DNA of 64,000 nt from Ferrimonas sp. YFM (GTDB taxonomy: Bacteria; Pseudomonadota; Gammaproteobacteria; Enterobacterales; Shewanellaceae). A program made the translations under genes and the position numbers. Below the pieces are notes generated by a model, which saw nothing but the letters and a program-made list of their open reading frames with translations, had not been told where the DNA came from and ran no database searches. Shown in pieces: positions 1-12,400 of this stretch; within the stretch, counting starts at the first letter, position 1; each line of letters starts with the position of its first letter. The stretch covers positions 992,001 through 1,056,000 of the forward strand of contig NZ_AP027368.1 of the NCBI RefSeq assembly GCF_030296015.1, written 5' to 3'.

Positions 1-396
1 TACCGTGCCCTGTGGCTCTATCTGGCTGAGCGCCAGGGCAACTCTGAGCAGGCACTGGTAGGCCTAAAGGCCCGCAGTCAGGGCATTCAGGATGGCTGGG
101 GCGCTGCCCTGGTTGCCTACTACCTGGGTGAACTGGACGAAGGTCAGCTTCTGGCTGCGGCCAGGCAGGACCTGAGCCATCAGAAGCAACTGGCAGAGCG
201 TCTGTGTGAAGCTTACTTCTATATGGGCAAGCAGGCCAGGATGGACGGTCAGCCAAGGCGGGCTCTGAACCTGTTCAAGCTGTCACTGGCCACCAACGTC
301 TATGAGTTCGTCGAGCATCGCTACTCCATCATGGAGATGCGTCAGATTGCTGAGCAATTGATGGAAGAGGCGGAGCAGGAGACACAGGCCAACTAG
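1..396 (+). CDS. nlpI: Lipoprotein NlpI, C-terminal part (5' end outside window)
   Basis: The open frame enters from the left edge and encodes the last 131 residues of a TPR-type protein ending at TAG 394-396. The segment LFKLSLATNVYEFVEHRYS closely matches the C-terminal helices of E. coli NlpI, an outer-membrane lipoprotein with TPR repeats that acts as an adaptor for peptidoglycan hydrolases and the Prc protease. The lipobox and N-terminal repeats are not in the window, so the lipoprotein nature is taken from the family. A strong hairpin plus T-run follows 24 bases after the stop. The C-terminal tail is acidic and Glu-rich, as in homologues. Identity rests on recognised sequence similarity. 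Confidence 0.88.
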   Translation, partial: YRALWLYLAERQGNSEQALVGLKARSQGIQDGWGAALVAYYLGELDEGQLLAAARQDLSHQKQLAERLCEAYFYMGKQARMDGQPRRALNLFKLSLATNVYEFVEHRYSIMEMRQIAEQLMEEAEQETQAN

Positions 397-420
397 GCCC
401 TGGTGCAACAGACTGAGTAA

Positions 421-447
421 GGGGGCCGATTGGCCCCCTTCTTTTTT
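421..447. terminator. Shared terminator between nlpI and the alkylsulfatase gene
   Basis: A 7-bp GC stem (GGGGGCC / GGCCCCC) with a 4-base loop is followed by a T-rich run on the plus strand. It ends six bases before the stop codon of the convergent reverse-strand gene, so it probably serves nlpI and may also stop transcription from the other side, although the T-run is good only on the plus strand. Confidence 0.8.
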
Positions 448-452
448 GTGTC

Positions 453-2543
453 CTACATGCCGCTGCTGCTGCCGGAGGGGGGCTGAGCCAGCGTCACCTT
501 GCCAGTGTCTGCGGGCTTGCGGGCGGTGCCGGGCATCAGTTCGAAGGCAGGATTGAAGTTGACCAACATCGACTGCAGGCTGCGAAAGTGGTCCAGGTTG
601 CCCTGATGCTTCACTTTGCCTGCGGTTACCTGGTCGTCGAAAGAGGCTGTGCCCATCATGACCGGCTCCAGATCGCTGCGGTTGATGGTCAGTGTCAGGT
701 CCGGATTGTTGGCCTGAACCCCTTTGATGTTGGTCAGGGTGGCGTTACTCAATTCCACCACAAACTCCTCGTTGATGTCGGGCAGCACCAGGTTGATGAC
801 AAACTCCTGCTCGCCGGCCTTGGCGCTGTCCAGGCGAATACCAAGAAAGTCCAGCCATAGCTCGGTGGCCATCGCCTTGATGGTATCCGCTCCGCCGGTC
901 TTCGGTGAGTTGCCCTCAGGAATGCCGGAGCGCAGCTCATAGGCGGCAGCCAGGAAGCTGTTTCGCACACTGGGGCTCTCCTGCTGGTAACCGATCTGCT
1001 CAAACACGTCGGCGAGCAGGTCTTTGGCCTGTTGATTGTCTGGCTCCGCATAGACCAGTTTGTTGAGGATCTCCTGGGCCAGCTTGTATTTACCTTTGGT
1101 GAACAGTGCCTGGCCTTTGGCAAGAATCTTGTCAGAGCCGCCCATCATCTCCACGAAAAGAGGCGCGGATTCTTTGGGGGAGAGGGGGATCAGGGTGGCC
1201 GGGTTACCATCCCAATAACCCAGATAGCGATTGAGTACCGCGCGGCTGTTGTGGGCTTCGGAGCCGTGATAACTGTGGGCGGCCCACTGGTCTCTCAGGT
1301 TCTTCGGTGGCCGGTATTCGTTGTGAACTTCGTTGATGGTCACCCCGGAGTTGGCCAGGTGCAGCACTTCATTGTTGAGGTTGGCGTAGATGTCCCGCTG
1401 CGCCCGCATCACCTCCTGGATGCGTTCGTTGCCCCAGCGAGGCCAACTGTGAGAGGCGAACATCACATCCGCCTTCATCCCATAGCGGTAGAGAGCGATG
1501 TTGATCTGTTTCGACCACTCCAGCGCGTCGCGAACCAGGGCGCCACGTAGGGTGTAGATGTTGTGTACCGTACCTGTGATGTTTTCTGCTGCCCAGAATG
1601 CTTTGAGATCCGGGAAGTAGGTGTTCATCTCCGCCGGCGCCTCGGTGCCTGGCGTATTTTGAAACTCCATGGTGATGCCATCGATGGTCAGGGTTTCAAA
1701 ATCCTTGGTAATGATGGTGTTGGGTGCGATCAGCCCCAGATTACCCGCGGCGGTGTTTTTGCCGATGGACTGGTCCACGTGACCAAAGGGACTGCGGGGA
1801 AGCAGCACGCCATACTGGAAGAACAGCCTGCGGTTCATGGCGTTGCCGGCGTAAACGTTCTCAGAGACGGCGTTTTCCATAAAGCCGACCGGGGCAATGA
1901 GCTTGACCTTACCACTGAGCACATCCTGCTCATCGACAACGCCACGAACACCACCGAAGTGGTCGGCGTGTGAGTGGGAGAAGATCACCGCTTTGACCGG
2001 CCGCTCACCCAACTGCTCGTTCACGAACTTGAGGGCTGCGGAGGCGGTTTCCTTGGCGGTCAGTGGGTCAAAGATGATCCAGCCGGTGTCGCCTTTGATG
2101 AAGGTGATGTTGGCCAGGTCGAACCCCCTTACCTGATAGATCTTTCCCGGGAGTACCTCAAACAGACCATAGGCCATATTCAGTATCGCCTGGCGCTGAA
2201 GGGAGGGGTGGATGCTTTCGAACTCCTTGTCTTGCAGCAACCACTGATAGCTGCCCATGTCCCAGGCCACATGTCCCGCTTCCGCCATGATCTGTTGATA
2301 CTCCGGGGCGGCTATAAAGCCACGCTTGGCTTCTTCAAAGTCTCGCTCATCTTTGAAGGGCAGGGCTGTCAACTGCTCCTCACGTATGGCGAGGGTGTAA
2401 CTGGAGGGGTGCTTGCCCTTGGGGTGGAAGTGCTCGCCTTTTGCGGCACCCGGATCGGACAGCACGGCACCGCCCCCGGACGCCAGAGCGGCCATTGAAG
2501 TGATCAGCAGTGTTGCCAAGAGAATAGGCGCTTTTGAAGCCAT
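453..2543 (-). CDS. Linear primary-alkylsulfatase, SdsA1/YjcS family, exported
   Basis: A 696-aa protein that should hydrolyse primary alkyl sulfates such as dodecyl sulfate to alcohol and sulfate. The N-terminus is hydrophobic with an ALA-S cleavage-like site near residue 22, suggesting Sec export to the periplasm. The zinc motif HSHADHFGG (H190, H192, D194, H195) identifies the metallo-beta-lactamase fold, and FWAAENITGTVHN is a typical metal-binding and dimer-region signature of type III sulfatases. The last ~125 residues look like the SCP2-like C-terminal domain that binds the alkyl chain. The length is normal for the family. AAGGAGGAG lies 5-8 bases upstream of the ATG and supports the start. 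The gene stands alone, with nlpI convergent and a long leader region behind it. The exact substrate is inferred. Confidence 0.9.
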   Translation of the reverse strand: MASKAPILLATLLITSMAALASGGGAVLSDPGAAKGEHFHPKGKHPSSYTLAIREEQLTALPFKDERDFEEAKRGFIAAPEYQQIMAEAGHVAWDMGSYQWLLQDKEFESIHPSLQRQAILNMAYGLFEVLPGKIYQVRGFDLANITFIKGDTGWIIFDPLTAKETASAALKFVNEQLGERPVKAVIFSHSHADHFGGVRGVVDEQDVLSGKVKLIAPVGFMENAVSENVYAGNAMNRRLFFQYGVLLPRSPFGHVDQSIGKNTAAGNLGLIAPNTIITKDFETLTIDGITMEFQNTPGTEAPAEMNTYFPDLKAFWAAENITGTVHNIYTLRGALVRDALEWSKQINIALYRYGMKADVMFASHSWPRWGNERIQEVMRAQRDIYANLNNEVLHLANSGVTINEVHNEYRPPKNLRDQWAAHSYHGSEAHNSRAVLNRYLGYWDGNPATLIPLSPKESAPLFVEMMGGSDKILAKGQALFTKGKYKLAQEILNKLVYAEPDNQQAKDLLADVFEQIGYQQESPSVRNSFLAAAYELRSGIPEGNSPKTGGADTIKAMATELWLDFLGIRLDSAKAGEQEFVINLVLPDINEEFVVELSNATLTNIKGVQANNPDLTLTINRSDLEPVMMGTASFDDQVTAGKVKHQGNLDHFRSLQSMLVNFNPAFELMPGTARKPADTGKVTLAQPPSGSSSGM

Positions 2544-3302
2544 CAGGACTCCTCCTTGAGTGTGGGTCTACAAGAAAGCTAGTTCAGCTTGGGCCATCTG
2601 CAAGAAAAGAGCTTAAAAACAGTGAACTAAATATGGAGGGGGACGTAGTGTGTATTGGTGCCGTTTGGCAGTAGTGGCGCCTTCAGTCGCCATTTAGGGG
2701 CAGAGGGTTAATGTTGGTTGAAATATGCATCTTATCCGGTGTCTTGCAGTGAAAATAATAAAAATAGAGCTGGTAAAAGCCGCCGAATAAAATAAGACGA
2801 GTGAGAGTTTAATACTCTGCGAAACTTAGGTTTGGTGAATTTTTGAGCTAAAAAGGTGGCGGGGACTGTATCCATGCACACAGGTTTGAGGCGATAGTGA
2901 TACCACAAATTAGTGGCTGTAAAGCAGGTTGAGAGTCTCTTGATGGCGGAGGGTAGTAATTCTTAAGTTGTTTATGCTGAAAACAACCGTCAATGCGCGA
3001 GTGATTACTCTAGAGGTCTGGCTCTTGTCAATGATTTTATCCTGCTGAGGTCGGATGAGACTTGAAAATGTATCGAACGTTTTCGGAACATCCTGAATCA
3101 TGGTCAGATTGTTGACGTTGCCTTGTTTTTGACACCCCAGATTGATAATCTTGCTTAACCTACATTCGTATCTCAACTGGATTCGCCAGCGAATTCATTT
3201 CAGGGGTTTGGTGAGTCTCATCTTCCGGCCACAAGATTGCCGAACGACCCTACTCTGGGGCCTTGAAGAGAACTGAACAGTCTGCTGCTATGCTTAAGTC
3301 AT

Positions 3303-3348
3303 AAGCTCTTTTTCGAGCGCTAAATTTGGCGCTTGCCATATAGAGCTT
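3303..3348 (+). other. Nested inverted repeat in the adhesin leader
   Basis: Outer arms AAGCTCT (3303-3309) and AGAGCTT (3342-3348) enclose inner arms AGCGC (3316-3320) and GCGCT (3329-3333) around an 8-base AT loop. It could fold as a two-step hairpin in the 5' leader or be a regulator site. It is not followed by a clean T-run, so a simple terminator is less likely. Confidence 0.45.
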
Positions 3349-3363
3349 TTGCCCTTGATAGCT

Positions 3364-3387
3364 TTGGCAGAGACTTTGACTAAAGTC
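3364..3387 (+). promoter_or_regulatory. Candidate sigma-54-like element overlapping a perfect hairpin, upstream of the adhesin
   Basis: TTGGCA (3364-3369) followed by TTGA (3376-3379) resembles the -24/-12 pattern of sigma-54 promoters, but the invariant -12 GC reads GA, so the match is imperfect. The same bases hold a perfect 6-bp stem, GACTTT (3372-3377) and AAAGTC (3382-3387), with a 4-base loop. Related adhesin operons are known to answer to FleQ/FlrA-type regulators. This is weak evidence for one of those modes of control. Confidence 0.25.
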
Positions 3388-3455
3388 GGTCTGCGTGCAC
3401 AGACATGGAACGTTTGTAGGAAGTCACAAACAGCAAGGAATCATCGGGGAATAGT

Positions 3456-6400
3456 ATGGCTATTAGCTTAGTTATCGCGGCATCCGCTAAGGGTGCCTGG
3501 ATCTTGTCTGAAGATGGCACTCGCCGCGAAGCGAAAGCCGGAGACCTTCTTCTTGAAACCGACACCCTCCTGGTGCCGGATGGTCAGGAAGTGATTTTGC
3601 AGGATCCCGATAAACTTCCCCTCTTTGTTGAACCTGGCGAGTTTTCCTTCTTGGAACTGCAGGCGCAGTTGACCGAAGTGAAGGAGCAAAGCCCCGAACC
3701 CGTTGCCTCGGCTGAAGATGATATTGCTGCTTTGCAGGAGAGCATTTTGGCAGGGGTCGACCCCACCAAGGCGTTTGAAGCGGCCGCGGCGGGTGGCACG
3801 CCTGCCACCGAGCCACAGAGCTCCGGATCGTCTCAGGTGGCTTCCATAGAGCGCCAAGCCGAGGAGGTCATTGCCACCAGTGGTTATGACACCGTGGCTC
3901 CCGCGGCTTCGCCTGTGGTGACCGATGTCCCAGAAGACATTACCAGCAACCAAGCGCCGGTCGTTCAGAGCGCTTCAGCCCCGACTCTGATTACGCCTGA
4001 AGACACCAGCATTCAGATCACCAGTGAGCAACTGCTCGGCCATATCACCGATCCCGAGGGTGATGAGCTGTCTGTGAGCTCCATTCGATTGGCTGACCCC
4101 TCTGCCGGAACCCTGATTGATAATGGTGATGGAACCTGGACCTTTGTGCCGGCTGACAACACCAATGGTGAATTTGAGCTGATTTACGATGTGGTTGATG
4201 CGGCAGGCAACACCACAACAACTTCCGTCGACGTTACTGTTACCCCGGTCAATGACGCGCCTGATGCGCAAGATGACAACCTGGGTGCCGTTGAGGATAC
4301 GCCGCTGACTCTTGGAGTGGCGGACATCGTCAACCCCAATGACACCGATCTGGACGGCGATACCCTGGTGATCACCGGCGTGTCCAATGCGACCAATGGC
4401 ACAGTGACCCTGAATGCCGATGGCACCATCACCTTTACCCCAGACGCCAACTTCAATGGCCAGGCCAGCTTCGAGTACACCGTCAGTGACGGCAATGGCG
4501 GCACTGATACGGCCACCGTGATTGTCGATGTTGCTGCAGCAAACGATGCCCCTGTTGCCGCTGACGATTCGGCCTCCACTCAGGAGGATACGCCGGTTAC
4601 CCTGGGACTGACCGATCTTGTTGATCCCAATGACACGGATCTGGATGGCGACAGCCTGGTTATCTCCGCCGTGGGCAATGCCACCAATGGTACTGTCGTT
4701 CTGAATGCGGATGGGACCGTCACCTTTACCCCAGACGCCAACTTCACTGGCCAGGCAACCTTTGAGTACACCATCAGCGATGGCAATGGCGGCTTTGACA
4801 CCGCCACGGTGACCATCGATGTGGGTGCCGTCACCGACCTGACCGCCGGCGATGACAGCAACGCCACTCAGGAAGACACCGCGGTGTCCGGCTCTGTGGC
4901 GGGCAACGACAGCACCACCAGTGGCGGCGATCTCAGCTTCGCCCTGGCCACCGATGCGGCCAATGGCAGCGTGGTGATGAACGCCGATGGCACCTACACC
5001 TACACCCCGAACTCCAACTACCACGGCACCGACAGCTTCACCTACACGGTGACCGACGCCGCCAGTGGCGAGAGCAGCACCCAGACGGTGACCATCACTG
5101 TGGGGGCGGTGGACGACCTGACCGCTGGCGATGACAGCAACAGCACTCAGGAAGATACCGCGGTGTCCGGCACTGTGGCTGGCAACGACAGCACCACCAG
5201 TGGCGGCGATCTGTCCTTTGCCCTGGCCACCGATGCGGCCAATGGCTCTGTCACCATGAACGCCGACGGTACTTACACCTACACGCCGAACGATAACTAC
5301 CACGGTACCGACAGCTTCACCTACACGGTGACCGACGCCGCCAGTGGTGAGAGCAGCACCCAGACGGTGACCATCACCGTGGGCTCGGTGGACGACCTGA
5401 CGGCTGGCGATGACAGCAACAGCACCACCGAGGACAACGCCGTCTCCGGCACCGTGGCGGGTAACGACAGCACCACCAGCGGCGGTAGCCTGTCCTTTGC
5501 CCTGGCGACCGATGCGGCCAATGGCAGCGTGGTGATGAACGCCGACGGCACCTACACCTACACCCCGAACGCCAACTACCACGGCACCGATACGTTCACC
5601 TACACGGTGACCGATGCGGACAGTGGCGAGAGCAGCACCCAGACGGTGACCATCACCGTCGGGTCGGTGGACGACCTGACTGCGGCTGATGACAGCAACG
5701 CCACTCAGGAAGACAACGCGGTGTCCGGCTCTGTGGCCGGCAACGACAGCACCACCAGTGGCGGCGATCTGAGCTTCGCCCTGGCCACCGACGCGGCCAA
5801 CGGCAGCGTGGTGATGAACGCCGACGGCACCTACACCTACACCCCGAACGCCAACTACCACGGTACCGATACGTTTACCTACACGGTGACCGATGCCGCC
5901 AGTGGCGAGAGCAGCACCCAGACGGTGACCATCACCGTGGGCTCGGTGGATGACCTGACGGCTGGCGACGACAGCAACAGCACCACCGAGGACAACGCGG
6001 TGTCCGGCACCGTGGCGGGTAATGACAGCACCACCAGTGGTGGCGATCTGTCCTTTGCCCTGGAAACTGACGCGGCCAACGGCAGGGTGGTGATGAACGC
6101 CGACGGTACCTACACCTACACGCCGAACGATAACTTCCACGGTACCGACAGCTTCACCTACACGGTGACCGATGCGGACAGTGGCGAGAGCAGCACCCAG
6201 ACGGTGACCATTACTGTGGGTTCGGTGGATGACCTGACTGCGGCTGATGACAGCAACAGCACTCAGGAAGATACCGCGGTCTCCGGCACCGTGGCCGGCA
6301 ACGACAGCACCACCAGTGGTGGCGATCTGTCCTTCGCCCTGGAAACCGACGCGGCCAACGGCTCTGTCACCATGAACGCCGACGGTACCTACACCTACAC

Positions 6401-9400
6401 CCCGAACGACAACTACCACGGCACCGATACGTTCACCTACACGGTGACCGATGCCGCCAGTGGTGAGAGCAGCACCCAGACGGTGACCGTCACCGTGGGC
6501 TCGGTGGATGACCTGACTGCTGGCGACGACAGCAACAGCACCACCGAGGACAACGCCGTCTCCGGCACCGTGGCCGGCAACGACAGCACCATCAGTGGTG
6601 GCGATCTGTCCTTTGCTTTGGCGACCGATGCGGCCAATGGCAGCGTGGTGATGAACGCCGACGGCACCTACACCTACACGCCGAACGCCAACTACCACGG
6701 CACCGATACGTTCACCTACACGGTGACCGACGCCGCCAGTGGCGAGAGCAGCACCCAGACGGTGACCATCACCGTGGGTGCGGTGGATGACCTGACTGCG
6801 GCTGATGACAGCAACAGCACTCAGGAAGACACCGCGGTGTCCGGCACCGTGGCGGGCAACGACACCACCACCAGTGGCGGCGATCTGAGCTTCGCCCTGG
6901 AAACCGACGCGGCCAACGGCTCTGTCACCATGAACGCCGATGGCACCTACACCTACACGCCGAACGCCAACTACCACGGCACCGATACGTTCACCTACAC
7001 GGTGACCGATGCGGCCAGTGGCGAGAGCAGCACCCAGACGGTGACCATCACCGTGGGTGCGGTGGATGACCTGACGGCTGGCGACGACAGCAACAGCACC
7101 ACCGAGGACAACGCCGTCTCCGGCACCGTGGCCGGCAATGACAGCACCACCAGCGGCGGCGATCTGAGCTTCGCTCTGGAAACTGATGCGGCCAACGGCT
7201 CTGTCACCATGAACGCCGACGGCACCTACACCTACACCCCGAATGCTAACTACCACGGTACCGATACGTTTACCTACACGGTGACCGACGCCGCCAGTGG
7301 CGAGAGCAGCACTCAGACGGTGACCATCACCGTGGGCTCGGTGGACGACCTGACTGCCGGCGATGACAGCAACAGCACCACCGAAGACAACGCAGTCAGT
7401 GGCACCGTGGCGGGCAACGACAGCACCACCAGTGGTGGTAGCCTGACCTTTGCGATTGCGGGTAACCCTGCCAACGGCAGCGTCACCATGAACGCCGACG
7501 GCACCTACACCTACACGCCGAACGACAACTACCACGGTACCGATACGTTCACCTACACGGTGACCGACGCCGCCAGTGGCGAGAGCAGCACCCAGACGGT
7601 GACCATCACCGTGGGCTCGGTGGACGATCTGAGCGCCGGCGACGACAGCAACAGCACCACTGAGGACAACGCGGTCTCCGGCACCGTGGCGGGTAATGAC
7701 AGCACCACCAGCGGCGGCGAACTGAGCTTTGCCCTGGCCACCGATGCGGCCAATGGCAGCGTGGTGATGAACGCCGATGGCACCTACATCTATACCCCGA
7801 ACGATAACTACCACGGTACCGATACGTTCACCTACACGGTGACCGACGCCGCCAGTGGTGAGAGCAGCACCCAGACGGTGACCATCACCGTGGGCTCGGT
7901 GGATGACCTGACTGCTGGCGACGACAGCAACAGCACCACCGAGGACAACGCGGTGTCTGGCACCGTGGCCGGCAACGACAGCACCACCAGCGGCGGTAGC
8001 CTGACCTTTGCGATTGCGGGTAACCCTGCCAACGGCAGCGTCACCATGAACGCCGACGGCACCTACACCTACACGCCGAACGACAACTACCACGGTACCG
8101 ATACGTTCACCTACACGGTGACCGATGCGGACAGTGGCGAGAGCAGCACCCAGACGGTGACCATCACCGTGGGCTCGGTGGATGACCTGACTGCTGGCGA
8201 CGACAGCAACAGCACCACCGAGGACAACGCGGTGTCCGGCACCGTGGCCGGCAACGACAGCACCACCAGTGGCGGTAGCCTGACCTTTGCGATTGCGGGT
8301 AATCCTGCCAACGGCAGCGTGGTGATGAACGCCGACGGCACCTACACCTACACCCCGAACGACAATTACCACGGTACCGACAGCTTCACCTACACGGTGA
8401 CCGACGCCGCCAGTGGCGAGAGCAGCACCCAGACGGTGACCATTACTGTGGGGTCGGTGGACGACCTGACGGCTGGCGATGACAGCAACAGCACCACCGA
8501 GGACAACGCGGTGTCCGGCACCGTGGCCGGTAACGACAGCACCACCAGTGGTGGCGATCTGTCCTTTGCCCTGGAAACTGACGCGGCCAACGGCTCTGTC
8601 ACCATGAACGCCGACGGCACCTACACCTACACGCCGAACGATAACTACCACGGTACCGATACGTTTACCTACACGGTGACCGATGCGGCCAGTGGCGAGA
8701 GCAGCACCCAAACGGTGACCATCACCGTGGGTGCGGTGGACGACCTGACTGCCGGCGACGACAGCAACAGCACCACCGAGGACAACGCGGTGTCCGGCAC
8801 CGTGGCCGGCAACGACAGCACCACCAGTGGCGGTAGCCTGACCTTTGCGATTGCGGGTAATCCTGCCAACGGCAGCGTGGTGATGAACGCCGACGGCACC
8901 TACACCTACACCCCGAACGACAATTACCACGGTACCGACAGCTTCACCTACACGGTGACCGACGCCGCCAGTGGCGAGAGCAGCACCCAGACGGTGACCA
9001 TTACTGTGGGGTCGGTGGACGACCTGACGGCTGGCGATGACAGCAACAGCACCACCGAGGACAACGCGGTGTCCGGCACCGTGGCCGGTAACGACAGCAC
9101 CACCAGTGGTGGCGATCTGTCCTTTGCCCTGGAAACTGACGCGGCCAACGGCTCTGTCACCATGAACGCCGACGGCACCTACACCTACACGCCGAACGAT
9201 AACTACCACGGTACCGATACGTTTACCTACACGGTGACCGATGCGGCCAGTGGCGAGAGCAGCACCCAAACGGTGACCATCACCGTGGGTTCGGTGGACG
9301 ACCTGACGGCTGGCGACGACAGCAACAGCACCACCGAGGACAACGCGGTGTCTGGCACTGTGGCCGGCAACGACAGCACCACCAGTGGCGGCGATCTCAG

Positions 9401-12400
9401 CTTCGCCCTGGCGACTGACGCGGTCAACGGCAGCGTCACCATGAACGCCGACGGCACCTACACCTACACCCCGAACGCCAACTACCACGGCACCGATACG
9501 TTCACCTACACGGTGACCGATGCGGCCAGTGGCGAGAGCAGCACCCAGACGGTGACCATCACCGTGGGTGCGGTGGATGACCTGACGGCTGGCGACGACA
9601 GCAACAGCACCACCGAGGACAACGCCGTCTCCGGCACCGTGGCGGGCAACGACAGCACCACCAGCGGCGGCGATCTGAGCTTCGCTCTGGAAACCGACGC
9701 GGCCAACGGCTCTGTCACCATGAACGCCGACGGCACCTACACCTACACCCCGAATGCTAACTACCACGGTACCGATACGTTTACCTACACGGTGACCGAC
9801 GCCGCCAGTGGTGAGAGCAGCACTCAGACGGTGACCATCACCGTGGGCTCGGTGGACGACCTGACTGCCGGCGATGACAGCAACAGCACCACCGAAGACA
9901 ACGCAGTCAGTGGCACCGTGGCGGGCAACGACAGCACCACCAGTGGTGGCGATCTGTCCTTTGCCCTGGAAACTGACGCGGCCAACGGCTCTGTCACCAT
10001 GAACGCCGACGGCACCTACACCTACACGCCGAACGACAACTACCACGGTACCGATACGTTCACCTACACGGTGACCGACGCCGCCAGTGGCGAGAGCAGC
10101 ACCCAGACGGTGACCATCACCGTGGGTGCGGTGGACGATCTGAGCGCCGGCGACGACAGCAACAGCACCACTGAGGACAACGCGGTCTCCGGCACCGTGG
10201 CGGGTAATGACAGCACCACCAGCGGCGGCGAACTGAGCTTTGCCCTGGCCACCGATGCGGCCAATGGCAGCGTGGTGATGAACGCCGATGGCACCTACAC
10301 CTATACCCCGAACGATAACTACCACGGTACCGATACGTTCACCTACACGGTGACCGACGCCGCCAGTGGTGAGAGCAGCACCCAGACGGTGACCATCACC
10401 GTGGGCTCGGTGGATGACCTGACTGCTGGCGACGACAGCAACAGCACCACCGAGGACAACGCGGTGTCTGGCACCGTCGCCGGCAACGACAGCACCACCA
10501 GTGGCGGCGATCTGAGCTTCGCCCTGGCGACCGACGCGGCCAATGGCAGCGTGGTGATGAACGCCGACGGTACCTACACCTATACGCCGAACGTTAATTA
10601 CCACGGTACCGACAGCTTCACCTACACGGTGACCGATGCGGCCAGTGGCGAGAGCAGCACCCAGACGGTGACCATTACCGTGGGGTCGGTGGATGACCTG
10701 ACTGCGGCTGATGACAGCAACAGCACTCAGGAAGACACCGCGGTGTCCGGCACTGTGGCGGGCAATGACAGTACCACCAGCGGCGGCGATCTGAGCTTCG
10801 CCCTGGAAACTGATGCGGCCAACGGCTCTGTCACCATGAATGCCGATGGCACCTACACCTATACGCCGAACGACAACTACCACGGCACCGATACGTTCAC
10901 CTACACGGTGACCGATGCGGACAGTGGTGAGAGCAGCACCCAGACGGTGACCATTACTGTGGGTGCGGTGGATGACCTGACTGCGGCTGATGACAGCAAC
11001 GTTACTCAGGAAGACACGGCCGTTAGTGGCACTGTGGCGGGTAATGACAGCACCACCAGCGGTGGTAGCCTGACCTTTGCGATTGCGGGTAACCCTGCCA
11101 ACGGCAGCGTGGTGATGAATGCCGATGGCACCTACACCTACACCCCGAACGACAACTACCACGGTACCGATACGTTCACCTACACGGTGACCGACGCCGC
11201 CAGTGGTGAGAGCAGCACCCAGACGGTGACCATCACCGTGGGTGCGGTGGACGATCTGAGCGCCGGCGATGACAGCAACGCCACTCAGGAAGATACCGCG
11301 GTGTCCGGCTCTGTGGTCGGTAACGACAGCACCACCAGCGGCGGCGATCTGAGCTTCGCCCTGGAAACTGACGCGGCCAACGGCTCTGTCACCATGAACG
11401 CCGATGGCACCTACACCTACACCCCGAACGCCAACTACCACGGCACCGACAGCTTCACCTACACGGTGACCGACGCCGCCAGTGGCGAGAGCAGCACCCA
11501 GACGGTGACCATCACCGTGGGCTCGGTGGACGACCTGACTGCAGGCGACGACAGCAACAGCACCACCGAGGACAACGCGGTGTCCGGCACCGTGGCCGGC
11601 AACGACAGCACCACCAGTGGCGGTAGCCTGACCTTTGCGATTGCGGGTAATCCTGCCAACGGCAGCGTGGTGATGAACGCCGATGGCACCTACACCTACA
11701 CCCCGAACGCCAACTACCACGGCACCGACAGCTTCACCTACACGGTGACCGACGCCGCCAGTGGTGAGAGCAGCACCCAGACGGTGACCATCACCGTGGG
11801 CTCGGTGGACGACCTGACTGCCGGCGACGACAGCAACGCCACTCAGGAAGACACCGCGGTCTCCGGCACTGTGGCCGGTAACGACAACACCACCAGCGGC
11901 GGCGATCTGTCCTTTGCCCTGGCGACTGACGCGGCCAACGGCAGCGTGGTGATGAATGCCGATGGCACCTACACCTATACGCCGAACGACAACTACCACG
12001 GCACCGATACGTTCACCTACACGGTGACCGATGCGGACAGTGGTGAGAGCAGCACCCAGACCGTGACCATTACTGTGGGTGCGGTGGATGACCTGACGGC
12101 TGGCGACGACAGCAACAGTACCACCGAGGACAACGCGGTCTCCGGCACCGTGGCCAGCAACGACAGCACCACCAGCGGTGGCGATCTCAGCTTTGCCCTG
12201 GCGACCGACGCGGCCAATGGCAGCGTGGTGATGAACGCCGATGGCACCTACACCTACACGCCGAACGCCAACTACCACGGTACCGACAGCTTCACCTACA
12301 CGGTGACCGACGCCGCCAGTGGTGAGAGCAGCACCCAGACGGTGACCATCACCGTGGGCTCGGTGGACGACCTGACGGCGGGCGATGACAGCAACGCCAC

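Larger units (their letters stand above)
2544..3455. other. 0.9-kb AT-richer intergenic region upstream of the adhesin gene
   Basis: No convincing protein-coding frame lies here; a reverse open frame at 2910-3176 lacks a ribosome site and any recognisable sequence. The stretch is clearly more AT-rich than its neighbours. It must hold the sulfatase promoter at its left end and the adhesin promoter and leader at its right end. Two hairpins (3303-3348 and 3372-3387) and a sigma-54-like element sit within 160 bases of the adhesin ATG. The middle part shows nothing I can name. Confidence 0.6.

Noticed and set aside
2910-3176. 88-codon reverse frame in the adhesin leader region
   Set aside because: No ribosome site, no recognisable domain and AT-rich context; it is likely chance.
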